A stretch of DNA of 28,616 bases, from the IMG/VR virus record IMGVR_UViG_3300012928_000031, positions 1 to 28,616 of that record; one strand, 5' to 3'. The stretch is from a virus. Position numbers and translations under genes: made by a program. This document shows, one piece after another, positions 13,599 through 21,319 of this stretch (positions within the stretch are counted from its first letter, which is position 1; each line of letters opens with the position of its first letter). A model generated the notes under the pieces. That model was not told the DNA's origin. It saw only the letters and a list, made by a program, of their open reading frames with translations, and did not search any database.

Positions 13599-14045
13599 AT
13601 GCAGATTACTAAAAAGCAACTTCGTAATATTATTCTAGAAGAATACATGAAAGAAGAAAATATTACCGAGTATAGTGAAGAGGCTGAAGAGCTTATTAGG
13701 CAAATGATTGGTGACGATGAGTATAGGCGTCGTAGAGAGCTTGAGATGCCCAGAGATCGAAATGACGGAAGCACTGCCCCAATGTATAAAGGATCCGATG
13801 CTGTCGAGGAACAGATTGCAGCCTTGGTTCAAGGTATGGAGCCAGATGATGTGGCTGAACTTTTTCAGTCCGTCTTTTCAAGATTGCCCGGTGTAGAGAT
13901 GCAGGATGATGAACCCGATCCACCTTCTTTGTATGGCGATCCTAGAGACGATGGAAGGTCGCCGATTACTTTAGGACCAGTAAGAGAAGATTTTGATTTA
14001 GCTGCTCTGCAAGAAATGATTCGCACTATGATCAGGGATGTATGA
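13599..14045 (+). CDS. Leader-family protein 5, acidic, directly upstream of terminase
   Basis: ATG 13599 is chosen because AAGGAG (13586-13591) lies upstream and the product then begins MQITKKQLRNIILEEYMKEE, a member of the shared leader family. The earlier in-frame start would run through the previous gene. The 148-aa product is strongly acidic with a Glu/Asp/Pro/Arg-rich middle (DEYRRRRELEMPRDRND, DDEPDPPSLYGDPRDDG) and short helices (VEEQIAALVQGMEPDDVAEL and a C-terminal LQEMIRTMIRDV). It overlaps the terminase ATG by four bases. The position fits a small terminase subunit, but the sequence gives no support beyond position; a head-associated acidic protein is equally possible. Confidence 0.6.
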   Translation: MQITKKQLRNIILEEYMKEENITEYSEEAEELIRQMIGDDEYRRRRELEMPRDRNDGSTAPMYKGSDAVEEQIAALVQGMEPDDVAELFQSVFSRLPGVEMQDDEPDPPSLYGDPRDDGRSPITLGPVREDFDLAALQEMIRTMIRDV

Positions 14046-15625
14046 GTTTTGAACTTACCAAAAAACAAAAGTTTCAAGAAATATTAAAGTGTGGTAAAGA
14101 CCCTGCATACTTCTTGAAAAATTATGCCCGTATATCACATCCGATGCACGGGCTAATCCTTTTTGATACGTATGATTTTCAAGATACTTTATTAAATGAT
14201 TTCAACGATTATAGATTTAATATTATTTTGAAAGCAAGACAATTAGGTATATCTACCATTACAGCCGGATATATCTCTTGGCTAATGCTTTTCCATAAAG
14301 ATAAATCAATCCTTGTCATGGCAACTAAGTTTGCTACGGCTGGAAACCTCGTAAAAAAAGTCAAGAGCATTATGAAAAACTTACCAGAGTGGATTCGCAT
14401 AGCTACCATCTCTGTAGACAACCGAACATCATTTGAATTGTCTAATGGATCATCTATTAAGGCTGCTTCAACTTCTGGAGATGCTGGTCGTTCTGAGGCA
14501 CTGTCATTGCTTGTTCTTGATGAGGCTGCACACATTGAAGGTCTTGAAGAGTTGTGGACTGGTCTGTACCCCACGCTGTCTACTGGTGGTCGTTGCATCG
14601 CACTGTCAACTCCTAATGGTGTTGGTAATTGGTTTCATAAAAACTGTGTCGATGCAGAAAGTGGAGCGAACAACTTTAATCTTACAACACTACCATGGGA
14701 TGTTCATCCTGATAGAGATGAAGAGTGGTACAAAAAAGAAACCAGAAATATGTCCAAGCGACAGATTGCTCAAGAGCTTGAATGTAATTTCAACACTTCT
14801 GGCGAGACTGTAATTGATCCTGATTGTATGGAATGGCTTTTATCAAATGTGTGCGAACCAAAGTACAGAACTGGTTTTGATAGAAACTTTTGGATTTGGG
14901 AAGAATATGATCCCACATGTAATTATCTTATGGTTGCTGATGTAGCTCGCGGCGATGGTGCTGATTACTCAACATTTCATATGATTAAGCTAGAGACCTT
15001 ACAAGTCATCGGAGAATACCAAGGTAAGCCAACATTGGATATGTATGCAAATATATTAAATCAAGTCGGTAGAGAATTTGGAAATGCCATGTTGGTTGTA
15101 GAAAACAATAATGTTGGATTTTCGGTTTTAGATAAACTCATTGAAGCAGGTTACCCCAATTTGTATCACTCTATCAAATCGACCCATGAATACATTGAAC
15201 AATATCAGGCAGAGTATAGAAACTCGGCGGTACCCGGTTTTACTACATCATCAAAGACTAGACCCCTTATCGTTGCGAAATTAGAAGAGTTTATCAGAAA
15301 TAAACTAATTACCGTGTATTCTTCTCGGACAATAAATGAGATGAAGACGTTTATTTGGAGGAATGGCAGACCGCAAGCTATGAAAGGTTACCATGATGAT
15401 TTAATCATGGCACTTGCAATTGCATGCTGGGTAAGAGATACAGCAATTCAAAATAGCGCTAGAGATTTAAATTATCAGAAAGCATTTGCAAACGCTATCA
15501 TCACGTCTAGAACAACCATGAACACAAAAATTAAAGGTCAAATTGGATACAAAGAACAAGAATCATTTGATAAAATAGATCAAGCAAAAAAAACTTACGA
15601 AGAGTTTAATTGGATAATAAAGTGA
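14042..15625 (+). CDS. terL: Terminase large subunit (packaging ATPase-nuclease)
   Basis: This 527-aa motor pumps DNA into the prohead and cuts concatemers. The ATPase domain has a variant Walker A in LKARQLGIST (63-72), Walker B LLVLDEA (156-162) and the coupling motif ALSTPNG (187-193). The C-terminal RNase H-fold nuclease shows its acidic residues in LMVADVARG (D300), LVVENNN (E354) and YHDDLIMALA (D452/D453). Length and motif spacing match T4 gp17-type terminases, though it is somewhat shorter than gp17 (610 aa). No intein or split is seen. ATG 14042 overlaps the upstream stop, and the portal gene follows after 8 bases, the usual packaging-to-portal order. Confidence 0.95.
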   Translation: MSFELTKKQKFQEILKCGKDPAYFLKNYARISHPMHGLILFDTYDFQDTLLNDFNDYRFNIILKARQLGISTITAGYISWLMLFHKDKSILVMATKFATAGNLVKKVKSIMKNLPEWIRIATISVDNRTSFELSNGSSIKAASTSGDAGRSEALSLLVLDEAAHIEGLEELWTGLYPTLSTGGRCIALSTPNGVGNWFHKNCVDAESGANNFNLTTLPWDVHPDRDEEWYKKETRNMSKRQIAQELECNFNTSGETVIDPDCMEWLLSNVCEPKYRTGFDRNFWIWEEYDPTCNYLMVADVARGDGADYSTFHMIKLETLQVIGEYQGKPTLDMYANILNQVGREFGNAMLVVENNNVGFSVLDKLIEAGYPNLYHSIKSTHEYIEQYQAEYRNSAVPGFTTSSKTRPLIVAKLEEFIRNKLITVYSSRTINEMKTFIWRNGRPQAMKGYHDDLIMALAIACWVRDTAIQNSARDLNYQKAFANAIITSRTTMNTKIKGQIGYKEQESFDKIDQAKKTYEEFNWIIK

Positions 15626-15633
15626 GAAACTAA

Positions 15634-17667
15634 ATGGCAGACAATTCAAACAAAAACAACCCTAGAAATAATCAGTCACAACTGTTTAAATCGCTAACCA
15701 GATTATTTTCTGGACCAATTATTAATTATCGTTCACAATCTGGGCGTAGAATACGTAGACAACATCTTGATAAGTTTTCTTCAAGATTTAAAACTGCATC
15801 AGGTCAACAATTTAAAAAAACACATTATAGCCCATTAGAACAAATTGGTGCTAACGCAATTGCTAATCAAAGACGTTCTGAGCGCTACGTCGATTTTGAT
15901 CAAATGGAATATACTCCTGAAATAGCATCGACTCTGGATATATATGCAGATGAGATGACAACATATTCTGATTTGAGACCTATGCTCAATATTAATTGCC
16001 CTAACGAAGAGTTAAGAGCAGTATTAACAATCTTATATGAGAACATCCTTAATGTAGAATACAACTTATTTGGTTGGTCGAGAACGATGTGTAAGTACGG
16101 CGACTTCGTATTATATTTGGACATTGATGAAAAGTACAGCGTGCAGTCTGCTATATCATTACCGCCTCAAGAGGTAGAAAGGTTAGAGGGTCAAGATGCG
16201 ACAAATCCAAATTATGTGCAGTATCAGTGGAACTCAGCCGGCATGACTTTTGAAAATTGGCAAGTTGCACACTTCAGAGTGCTTGGTAATGATAAGTATG
16301 CGCCTTACGGAACCTCGATACTGGAGCCCGCACGTAGAATCTGGCGTCAGCTTACATTGATGGAAGATGCTATGATGGCTTATCGTGTTGTGCGTTCATC
16401 TGAACGTCGCGTATTTAAGATTGATGTTGGTGCTGTTCCACCCAATGAAGTTGAACAATATATGGAAAAAGTTGTTACTCAACTAAAGAGAAATTCAGTT
16501 GTTGATCCAACCACTGGACGTGTTGATTTAAGATACAACCCAATGAGTATTGAGGAAGATTATTACATTCCGGTACGCCAAGGTTCACAAACCGAGATAC
16601 AATCATTAGCCGGAGCACAAAATATTACAGCTATTGATGATGTCAAGTATCTTCGCGACAAGCTGTTCTCAGCACTCAAGATACCTCAATCGTATCTCAC
16701 GATGGGTGAGGGAGCTACCGAAGATAAAACAACATTAGCACAAAAAGATATTCGTTTTGCTAGAACTATCCAAAGATTACAACGAGTTGTTATTTCTGAG
16801 CTTGAGAAGATAGGAATTATTCATCTTTATACACTTGGATTCCGCGGAGATGATTTGCTGTCATTTAACTTATCACTAAATAACCCTTCTAAGATTGCAG
16901 AAATACAAGAGATAGAACATTGGAAGGCAAAGTTTGATATCGCTGCATCAGCGACTGAAGGTTATTTTTCTCGTCGTTGGGTATCTGAAAATATTTTTGG
17001 TATTAATCACGAAGAATTTGTGCGTAATCAACGGGAAATGTACTATGACCGTAAACACGATGCATCCCTACAGCAAGTTGCTGAAGGCGCTGCAGCCGCC
17101 GCAGGTGGTGGTCTTGGTGGTGGTCTTGGTGGTGGCTTAGGCGGTGGTGATGCTCTTGGTGGTGGTTTGGACACCCCAACACCGCCAGCCGCCGGCGGTC
17201 CAGCAGAGATACCTGCTACCGATGTAACAGATACCACTCCACCGCCACCAGACGCCACCGGCGGAGACGCACCGGCCGGGGGAGATTCACCGTTATTAGC
17301 AGTTCCACCCGGTTCAAGAAGCTCAAAAAGTCTTAATCCAAATGATTCAAATGTTAGCACATACCAGAAGAGTAGTTATAGGAGAAAAGACGGAGTGAAT
17401 GATCGAAGACCAGCAGGCAAGCGAGCCCAATCATACGCCTCCATTGCTACACCAGAAACTAATACGCCAAGAAAGAATAATCTTGGTTACCCAGAGTTAA
17501 GATCTCTGAGCAGAGGAGTTTTTACCGAAGAGACATCTATATATTCTGATAGAGAATTGGATGAGGAACAAAAAATCCTTGAGATGAATAACTCAGTAAA
17601 ATCACTAATTGATGTTTTAGACAAAAAAGACAAACTACTGACGGAGCAAAAAGATGAAACACAATAA
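15634..17667 (+). CDS. Portal protein (T4 gp20-like) with extended low-complexity C-terminus
   Basis: The 677-aa portal forms the dodecameric DNA channel at one head vertex. Typical core features include SERYVDFDQMEYTPEIASTL, DIYADEMTTYSDLRPML, MCKYGDFVLYLDIDEK, the helical segment around LEPARRIWRQLTLMEDAMM and IPQSYLTMGEGATEDKTTLA, which are hallmark portal segments of T4-like phages. The core ends near residue 485. It is followed by a Gly-rich repeat (about 491-512), a Pro/Gly/Ala-rich region and a basic/Ser-rich tail ending in a Lys/Glu helix. T4 gp20 is 524 aa, so about 190 residues form an unusual tail. The 3' end overlaps the next gene by 14 bases. Confidence 0.93.
   Translation: MADNSNKNNPRNNQSQLFKSLTRLFSGPIINYRSQSGRRIRRQHLDKFSSRFKTASGQQFKKTHYSPLEQIGANAIANQRRSERYVDFDQMEYTPEIASTLDIYADEMTTYSDLRPMLNINCPNEELRAVLTILYENILNVEYNLFGWSRTMCKYGDFVLYLDIDEKYSVQSAISLPPQEVERLEGQDATNPNYVQYQWNSAGMTFENWQVAHFRVLGNDKYAPYGTSILEPARRIWRQLTLMEDAMMAYRVVRSSERRVFKIDVGAVPPNEVEQYMEKVVTQLKRNSVVDPTTGRVDLRYNPMSIEEDYYIPVRQGSQTEIQSLAGAQNITAIDDVKYLRDKLFSALKIPQSYLTMGEGATEDKTTLAQKDIRFARTIQRLQRVVISELEKIGIIHLYTLGFRGDDLLSFNLSLNNPSKIAEIQEIEHWKAKFDIAASATEGYFSRRWVSENIFGINHEEFVRNQREMYYDRKHDASLQQVAEGAAAAAGGGLGGGLGGGLGGGDALGGGLDTPTPPAAGGPAEIPATDVTDTTPPPPDATGGDAPAGGDSPLLAVPPGSRSSKSLNPNDSNVSTYQKSSYRRKDGVNDRRPAGKRAQSYASIATPETNTPRKNNLGYPELRSLSRGVFTEETSIYSDRELDEEQKILEMNNSVKSLIDVLDKKDKLLTEQKDETQ
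17104..17169 (+). repeat. Imperfect 12-bp tandem repeat encoding GGGL units in portal
   Basis: Units close to GGTGGTGGTCTT are repeated about five times (17104, 17116, 17128, a longer 18-bp variant at 17140, and 17158). They encode GGGLGGGLGGGLGGGDALGG. This is a flexible linker between the portal core and its tail and is prone to copy-number change by slippage. Confidence 0.85.
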
Positions 17668-18454
17668 AAAAAGAAACACGGCATTTGTTTTCGAGTCGCT
17701 CGTAAAAGAAATTACCGCAGCGATTATTAAAAATGATGTTGATAGAAAAAACAAAGCAGTTTCTATTGTTAAGAAACACTTCCGCCCCGGTAGTGCTCTT
17801 CGTCACCATCTAGAGTGTTACAAGTCACTGTATGAAAATCAAGGCTTAGAAAGAGAAGTATGTGAAAAGATTTTAAAAGAAGCTAATATATCTGCTCGCT
17901 TGATTGATCCGCATGGTTTATTTAAACAACAAACAGAACTTATTAACGACATTAATAAAGAACTTGATCCAACTGTGTTTAATAACTTTGTACCAAATTA
18001 TAAGACACTTGCAACTATTGACCAAATTTTTAATTTAAAGACTGCCCCCAAGACGAAGGTCATGCTAGAAAATCAAATCATCGGCAACATGTCACAGACA
18101 ACCGAACAGTCTACTGGTGACGATGTTGACACTTTAACTTTGACAACTTTTATCAATAAGTTTAATGAAAAGTATTCTGATACTTTACTTGATGAGCAAA
18201 AAGAACTTTTAAACCATTACATTACATCCTTTGTTGATAACGCTGTAGAGCTTAAGATGTTTTTGAATGAAGAATTAAGCCGTCTTAAAATCGAAATTAA
18301 TTCTATAAATGATGAATTATTAAATGAGAAAAAACAATTAATTTCCGAAAAACTTAACAGCTTTCAGGGTACCGAAATAGATGAAAATATTTTACTCACT
18401 GTATTAAAAACACAAGAACTTGTAAAGGAACTTAACGATGGCTGTGATAATTAA
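17654..18454 (+). CDS. Conserved hypothetical protein between portal and protease
   Basis: This 266-aa, mainly helical protein starts at ATG 17654 inside the 3' end of the portal gene. It opens with MKHNKKRNTAFVFESLVKEI, and ALRHHLECYKSLYENQGLE, FNNFVPNYKTLATIDQIF and a long C-terminal coiled coil (LFLNEELSRL-type region to the end) can be seen. From memory, homologues with the SALxxxLxCYKxLYE and NFVPNYKxLATI motifs sit behind the portal in marine T4-like phages, without assigned function. Position and coiled coil would suit a prohead core or neck-associated protein (T4 has gp67/gp68 core proteins here), but no sequence link to those is visible. Confidence 0.6.
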   Translation: MKHNKKRNTAFVFESLVKEITAAIIKNDVDRKNKAVSIVKKHFRPGSALRHHLECYKSLYENQGLEREVCEKILKEANISARLIDPHGLFKQQTELINDINKELDPTVFNNFVPNYKTLATIDQIFNLKTAPKTKVMLENQIIGNMSQTTEQSTGDDVDTLTLTTFINKFNEKYSDTLLDEQKELLNHYITSFVDNAVELKMFLNEELSRLKIEINSINDELLNEKKQLISEKLNSFQGTEIDENILLTVLKTQELVKELNDGCDN

Positions 18455-18977
18455 GGTTGGTAAAAAATCAAACCAGAAAAAAGTTAGACTAGAATTAGAT
18501 TTACGACGCTCTATGAACGGAGATTTGATGATTTTTGATCATGGGGATATTGACATCGTACTTTCACCTAATAAAAAGAAAGTCGTAGCTTTTCCGAAAG
18601 AGACCATGACTGATTTGGTTTATGGTGCACAAAATAGATTATTTGCTTGTCTTAGAAAAAAAGGTATCGTGGTACCCGAAAGTATTCAAGCTGGTGCTTT
18701 TTATGGCTCTTTCGAGGCTACACTCGAAGAATCAGTAGACCCTGATGCATCCTCTGCCAAGTTAGCGTTGATTAACATCCACAATTTTATTGAAGAAGAG
18801 AGACCATACTTTGAACAAGTTGAAGCAATTGTTTCGATGGATGATGACCATATCTTAAATCCTGATAAAGAATACTCTACTGAACTTGGGGAAGTACCAC
18901 AAGCTGACGAAAAGGGCTCAATCCGACCCGGATACATCAGAGATCCATACGCATACAACTACATGTATACTATTTGA
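18438..18977 (+). CDS. Conserved hypothetical protein in head module
   Basis: The 179-aa protein starts at ATG 18438, overlapping the previous gene by 17 bases. It begins with a basic beta strand region (VIIKVGKKSNQKKVRLEL), then DLRRSMNGDLMIFDHGDIDI and a VVAFPKETMTDLVYGAQNRL helix. An acidic C-terminal half contains IHNFIEEERPYFEQVEAIV. The last residues (GYIRDPYAYNYMYTI) are Tyr-rich. From memory, proteins of this type lie between portal and protease genes in related marine phages. Function is unknown; a head structural or assembly role is suggested by location only. Confidence 0.6.
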   Translation: MAVIIKVGKKSNQKKVRLELDLRRSMNGDLMIFDHGDIDIVLSPNKKKVVAFPKETMTDLVYGAQNRLFACLRKKGIVVPESIQAGAFYGSFEATLEESVDPDASSAKLALINIHNFIEEERPYFEQVEAIVSMDDDHILNPDKEYSTELGEVPQADEKGSIRPGYIRDPYAYNYMYTI

Positions 18978-18984
18978 GGAATTA

Positions 18985-19335
18985 ATGGAATTATTAACTT
19001 TTATACTTTGTGCATATGGCTTAACTCAAATTGTTGTATACGGTAAAATATTTAAAAACGTGAGACCAAAAGAGGGACGTTTAGGAGAGTTATTTAATTG
19101 TCCAATGTGCATGGGCTTTCACATAGGCTGGTTTTTATTGCTACTTTCTCCGTTCACAGAACTATTTAACTTTGATGTAACGGTAACCAATTTTTTCCTT
19201 ATGGGGTGGTTATCGTCAGGAACATCATATGTTCTTAATATGATTTTTGGAGATGAGGGAATTAAACATGAACACAAACACGCAAACCCAGAGTCCTGCC
19301 ACTTGGACAAACAAGTGGATGCTTCAACCAGTTAG
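18985..19335 (+). CDS. Three-helix membrane protein with CPMC motif (DUF1360-like)
   Basis: ATG 18985 is chosen because GAGGA lies 4 bases upstream; the longer in-frame start lies inside the preceding gene. The 116-aa protein has three hydrophobic segments: LLTFILCAYGLTQIVVYG, MGFHIGWFLLLLSPF and TNFFLMGWLSSGTSYVLNMI. Between the first two is GRLGELFNCPMCMGFHIGWF, the CPxCxGFxxG pattern I associate with DUF1360-type membrane proteins. The C-terminal tail is His/Lys-rich (HEHKHANPESCH). A membrane protein inside the head-assembly cluster fits T4-type proheads, which assemble on the inner membrane (T4 uses gp40 and the gp20 initiator). That link is inference. The tail overlaps a small ORF in another frame. 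Confidence 0.65.
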   Translation: MELLTFILCAYGLTQIVVYGKIFKNVRPKEGRLGELFNCPMCMGFHIGWFLLLLSPFTELFNFDVTVTNFFLMGWLSSGTSYVLNMIFGDEGIKHEHKHANPESCHLDKQVDASTS

Positions 19336-19357
19336 ACGTTGTTGTAAGGGATCTTAG
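19268..19357 (+). CDS. Possible 29-aa protein ending RRCCKGS
   Basis: ATG 19268 to TAG 19355-19357 encodes MNTNTQTQSPATWTNKWMLQ followed by PVRRCCKGS. It overlaps the end of the membrane-protein gene in another frame and stops two bases before the protease ATG. Proteins with a W...KWML.PVR.CC ending seem familiar from the same location in marine phages, but this is memory and cannot be checked here. It fills what would otherwise be a small gap. The ribosome-binding site is weak (GAGGGA 13 bases upstream). Confidence 0.35.
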   Translation: MNTNTQTQSPATWTNKWMLQPVRRCCKGS

Positions 19358-19359
19358 CT

Positions 19360-19965
19360 ATGGGTAAGAAATTATTAAGAGAATTTTATGAACTTTGCGA
19401 AGGCGGAGTTTGTAAAGATTTATTAACTGAAGAAGAAAAGAAATTTGTTGCAGAAGGTGGTCTTATTCTTTCTGGTATTATGCAGATGTGTGAAACTCTT
19501 AATGGAAACAAGCGAGTATACACCCGTCCAGTTCTCGAAAGAGAAGTAAAGAAGTATCAAAAACTCGTTAAGCAAAATCGCGCGCTTGGAGAGCTTGATC
19601 ACCCACAAGAAGTAGAAGTTTCGCTTGAAAGAGTGTCCCATAAAGTTAATGAAATTTGGATGGATGGTAACAAGGTAATGGGCAAAATTCAAGTTCTTGA
19701 TACCCCTGCTGGTCAAACACTCCGTGCTCTTGTGCAGGGTGGTTGTGCTATTGGTATTTCATCACGTGGAACCGGCTCTGTTATGGAACAGGGCGGTAAG
19801 TCTATCGTCCAAGAAGATTTTGAGTTGGTTTGCTTTGATGTGGTTTCAGAACCATCTACACCCGGTGCATTTATGATGCGAGAAGCAAAAGATTTTGGCT
19901 TGAAAGAAAGCAAAAGTGATAAAATTAACAGCCTAATAGACGAGGTATTAAAAGATGAAGTATGA
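19360..19965 (+). CDS. Prohead protease (T4 gp21-like serine protease)
   Basis: This 201-aa protease would cleave the scaffold and the N-terminal parts of head proteins during prohead maturation. The catalytic histidine is in LGELDHPQ (H81) and the serine in AIGISSRGTGS (S134/S135), both in the context typical of the gp21/herpesvirus-assemblin-like U9/S-type proteases. D160 in CFDVVSEPSTPGAFM completes the conserved end of the domain. The N-terminal 35 residues (REFYELCEGGVCKDLL) probably act as a propeptide. The ATG follows an AAGGGA site. It sits after the portal and before the fibre genes, while the probable scaffold begins at 28221. Together with the leader-family proteins it suggests a processing system. 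Confidence 0.9.
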   Translation: MGKKLLREFYELCEGGVCKDLLTEEEKKFVAEGGLILSGIMQMCETLNGNKRVYTRPVLEREVKKYQKLVKQNRALGELDHPQEVEVSLERVSHKVNEIWMDGNKVMGKIQVLDTPAGQTLRALVQGGCAIGISSRGTGSVMEQGGKSIVQEDFELVCFDVVSEPSTPGAFMMREAKDFGLKESKSDKINSLIDEVLKDEV

Positions 19966-20626
19966 AAATTATGGCTTAATTCAAGAGAATTGGGACAGGT
20001 TTGTCATAAATGAACAATCTTCGCGTGCTTTGCTTGAGAGTTTAACTACTGAAAAAATTAATGAAATGTTTGACACCGTGGGGCAACCAAGCGGCCCGAT
20101 CGAAAAGACATCGGCTGCAATTGGTAAGTTTATAAAAAGAGTTAAAAATAAAGTTTTAGGTGGTGCTGGCTTGGTGGCTATTGCTGATATAATGACTGAT
20201 CTTGACGAAACTGGTATTGGTCCTGAAGCTATGTTTGAATCTCCTTACATGACTGCAATCTTAACTGTGGCAATTATGAATCAGTTTAGTATTACAAAAA
20301 AGCAGGCAATTCAAGCTACAAAATCGGCTGCTCAGACTGTGAAAGATCAAGGACCAGATGCTGCTAGACAAGCCGCTGCAGCTACTGCTGATGCAGCCAG
20401 AGTGGCTGGCAAGAAAACAGTAGAATACACTAATAGAGTAGCGAACGATTCGCGAGCAAGTCCTTTTATGAAAAGTCTATTTAGAAACTTGTCTGTTATA
20501 TTGAGTCCAGAAGAATTGGAAAATCCTGAAGAAGTTCTTAATAATGAGCCAGTACTCCGCCGCCGTGTAAAGCAGCTTGTTGATAGAACACAGGGTTCAA
20601 TAAAAGATGATGATGAAAATCAATAA
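19955..20626 (+). CDS. Hypothetical Ala-rich helical protein after protease
   Basis: This 223-aa protein starts at ATG 19955, overlapping the protease 3' end by 11 bases. The N-terminal part (YENYGLIQENWDRFVINEQS) is polar. A Gly/Ala/Ile-rich hydrophobic region follows (VLGGAGLVAIADIMTDL, YMTAILTVAIMNQFSI), then an Ala-rich helix (AARQAAAATADAARVAG) and an acidic tail. There is no clear signal peptide. From memory, similar QENWDRFV-type N-termini occur in marine phage proteins of unknown role, often on proteins with otherwise different bodies. Function is unknown; a virion-internal or ejected protein is possible. Confidence 0.55.
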   Translation: MKYENYGLIQENWDRFVINEQSSRALLESLTTEKINEMFDTVGQPSGPIEKTSAAIGKFIKRVKNKVLGGAGLVAIADIMTDLDETGIGPEAMFESPYMTAILTVAIMNQFSITKKQAIQATKSAAQTVKDQGPDAARQAAAATADAARVAGKKTVEYTNRVANDSRASPFMKSLFRNLSVILSPEELENPEEVLNNEPVLRRRVKQLVDRTQGSIKDDDENQ

Positions 20627-20635
20627 GAGAGTATA

Positions 20636-21028
20636 ATGAAAAAATCAGATTTAAAGAAAGTAATAAAACCACTTGTAAAGGAATGCATACAAGAAGTTCT
20701 AATAGAAGAAGGACTTCTTTCTAATGTTGTTTCTGAAGTCGTAAAAGGTTTAGGCAATACACCAATTGTTGAGAAAAAGCAAGCAGTGCCTAAACAAATT
20801 GTTCGCGAACCAAGAAATATAAACCTTGATGAACAGAGACAAAAAATTATGGGCGCTATCAACAAAGATGCATATAACGGAGTTGACTTGTTTGAAGGCA
20901 CAACACCTGCACCATCGCAAAGAGACCAGCCCGCAGGAAGCGTTGATCTAGGTGATCCCAACGATGCAGGTGTTGATATAAGTTCTATTATGGGTGCTTC
21001 ATCTCAAATTTGGGAAAGGTTAAAGTAG
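20636..21028 (+). CDS. Leader-like small head-region protein
   Basis: This 130-aa protein starts at ATG 20636. It begins MKKSDLKKVIKPLVKECIQE, a divergent form of the shared amphipathic leader, and continues VLIEEGLLSNVVSEVVKGLG. I-E-E-G would fit the T4 gp21-type cleavage pattern. The rest is polar and Pro/Asp-rich (PAGSVDLGDPNDAGVDISSI) and ends with SSQIWERLK. It is encoded one gene after the prohead protease and directly before bS21. Function is unknown; together with the protease it is one of the best candidates for a processed head protein. Confidence 0.55.
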   Translation: MKKSDLKKVIKPLVKECIQEVLIEEGLLSNVVSEVVKGLGNTPIVEKKQAVPKQIVREPRNINLDEQRQKIMGAINKDAYNGVDLFEGTTPAPSQRDQPAGSVDLGDPNDAGVDISSIMGASSQIWERLK

Positions 21029-21034
21029 GTAATA

Positions 21035-21277
21035 ATGAAAAAAAATTCACAAGTAGTTACAAAGAGATTTAATAACAAAGAAAGCAATGAAAGATTAATT
21101 CGTAGATTTCTTAAAAAAGTTAAGAAAGAAAGAATAGTTGAAGAAGTCAGAGATAGAAGGCATTACGAAAAGCCTTCAGTTAAAAAGAAAATTAAAAAAG
21201 AGCGCGCCCAAAGAGCAAGACTTAGAGAACAAAGAAAAAAACAAAGAGCCTTAGAAAGACGGCGAAGAAAAATTTAG
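21035..21277 (+). CDS. rpsU: Phage-encoded ribosomal protein bS21
   Basis: This 80-aa, very basic protein matches bacterial small-subunit protein S21. The core RFNNKESNERLIRRFLKKVK, followed by RIVEEVRDRRHYEKPSVKKK, has the S21 pattern (a leading helix, then EVRxRxxYEKPxxxRK). A C-terminal Arg/Lys helix (RARLREQRKKQRALERRRR) follows. Bacterial S21 is about 70 aa. bS21 sits near the anti-Shine-Dalgarno end of 16S rRNA and helps initiation. Published surveys report bS21 as the ribosomal protein most often carried by phages, mostly aquatic ones. A phage copy could be built into host ribosomes and bias them to phage mRNAs; that is a hypothesis. It is encoded 6 bases after the preceding gene. Confidence 0.85.
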   Translation: MKKNSQVVTKRFNNKESNERLIRRFLKKVKKERIVEEVRDRRHYEKPSVKKKIKKERAQRARLREQRKKQRALERRRRKI

Positions 21278-21280
21278 CAA

Positions 21281-21297
21281 CTATTTACATTGTAAAT
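21281..21297 (+). promoter_or_regulatory. CTATTTA element plus 15-bp palindrome upstream of fibre cluster
   Basis: CTATTTA lies at 21281-21287, and an exact inverted repeat ATTTACA-T-TGTAAAT at 21283-21297 overlaps it. The element is 39 bases before the ATG at 21320. CTATTTAT also occurs at 23227, 23249 and 28181, in the other two larger gaps of this region. It may be a phage late-promoter variant, with the palindrome as operator or short hairpin; not proven. Confidence 0.35.
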
Positions 21298-21319
21298 TAA
21301 AATTTAAAGGAGTTTAATA

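Noticed and set aside
17043-17360. Antisense ORF over the portal Gly/Pro-rich tail
   Set aside because: It is a proline-rich mirror of the GGN repeat and low-complexity coding DNA, with no ribosome-binding site.
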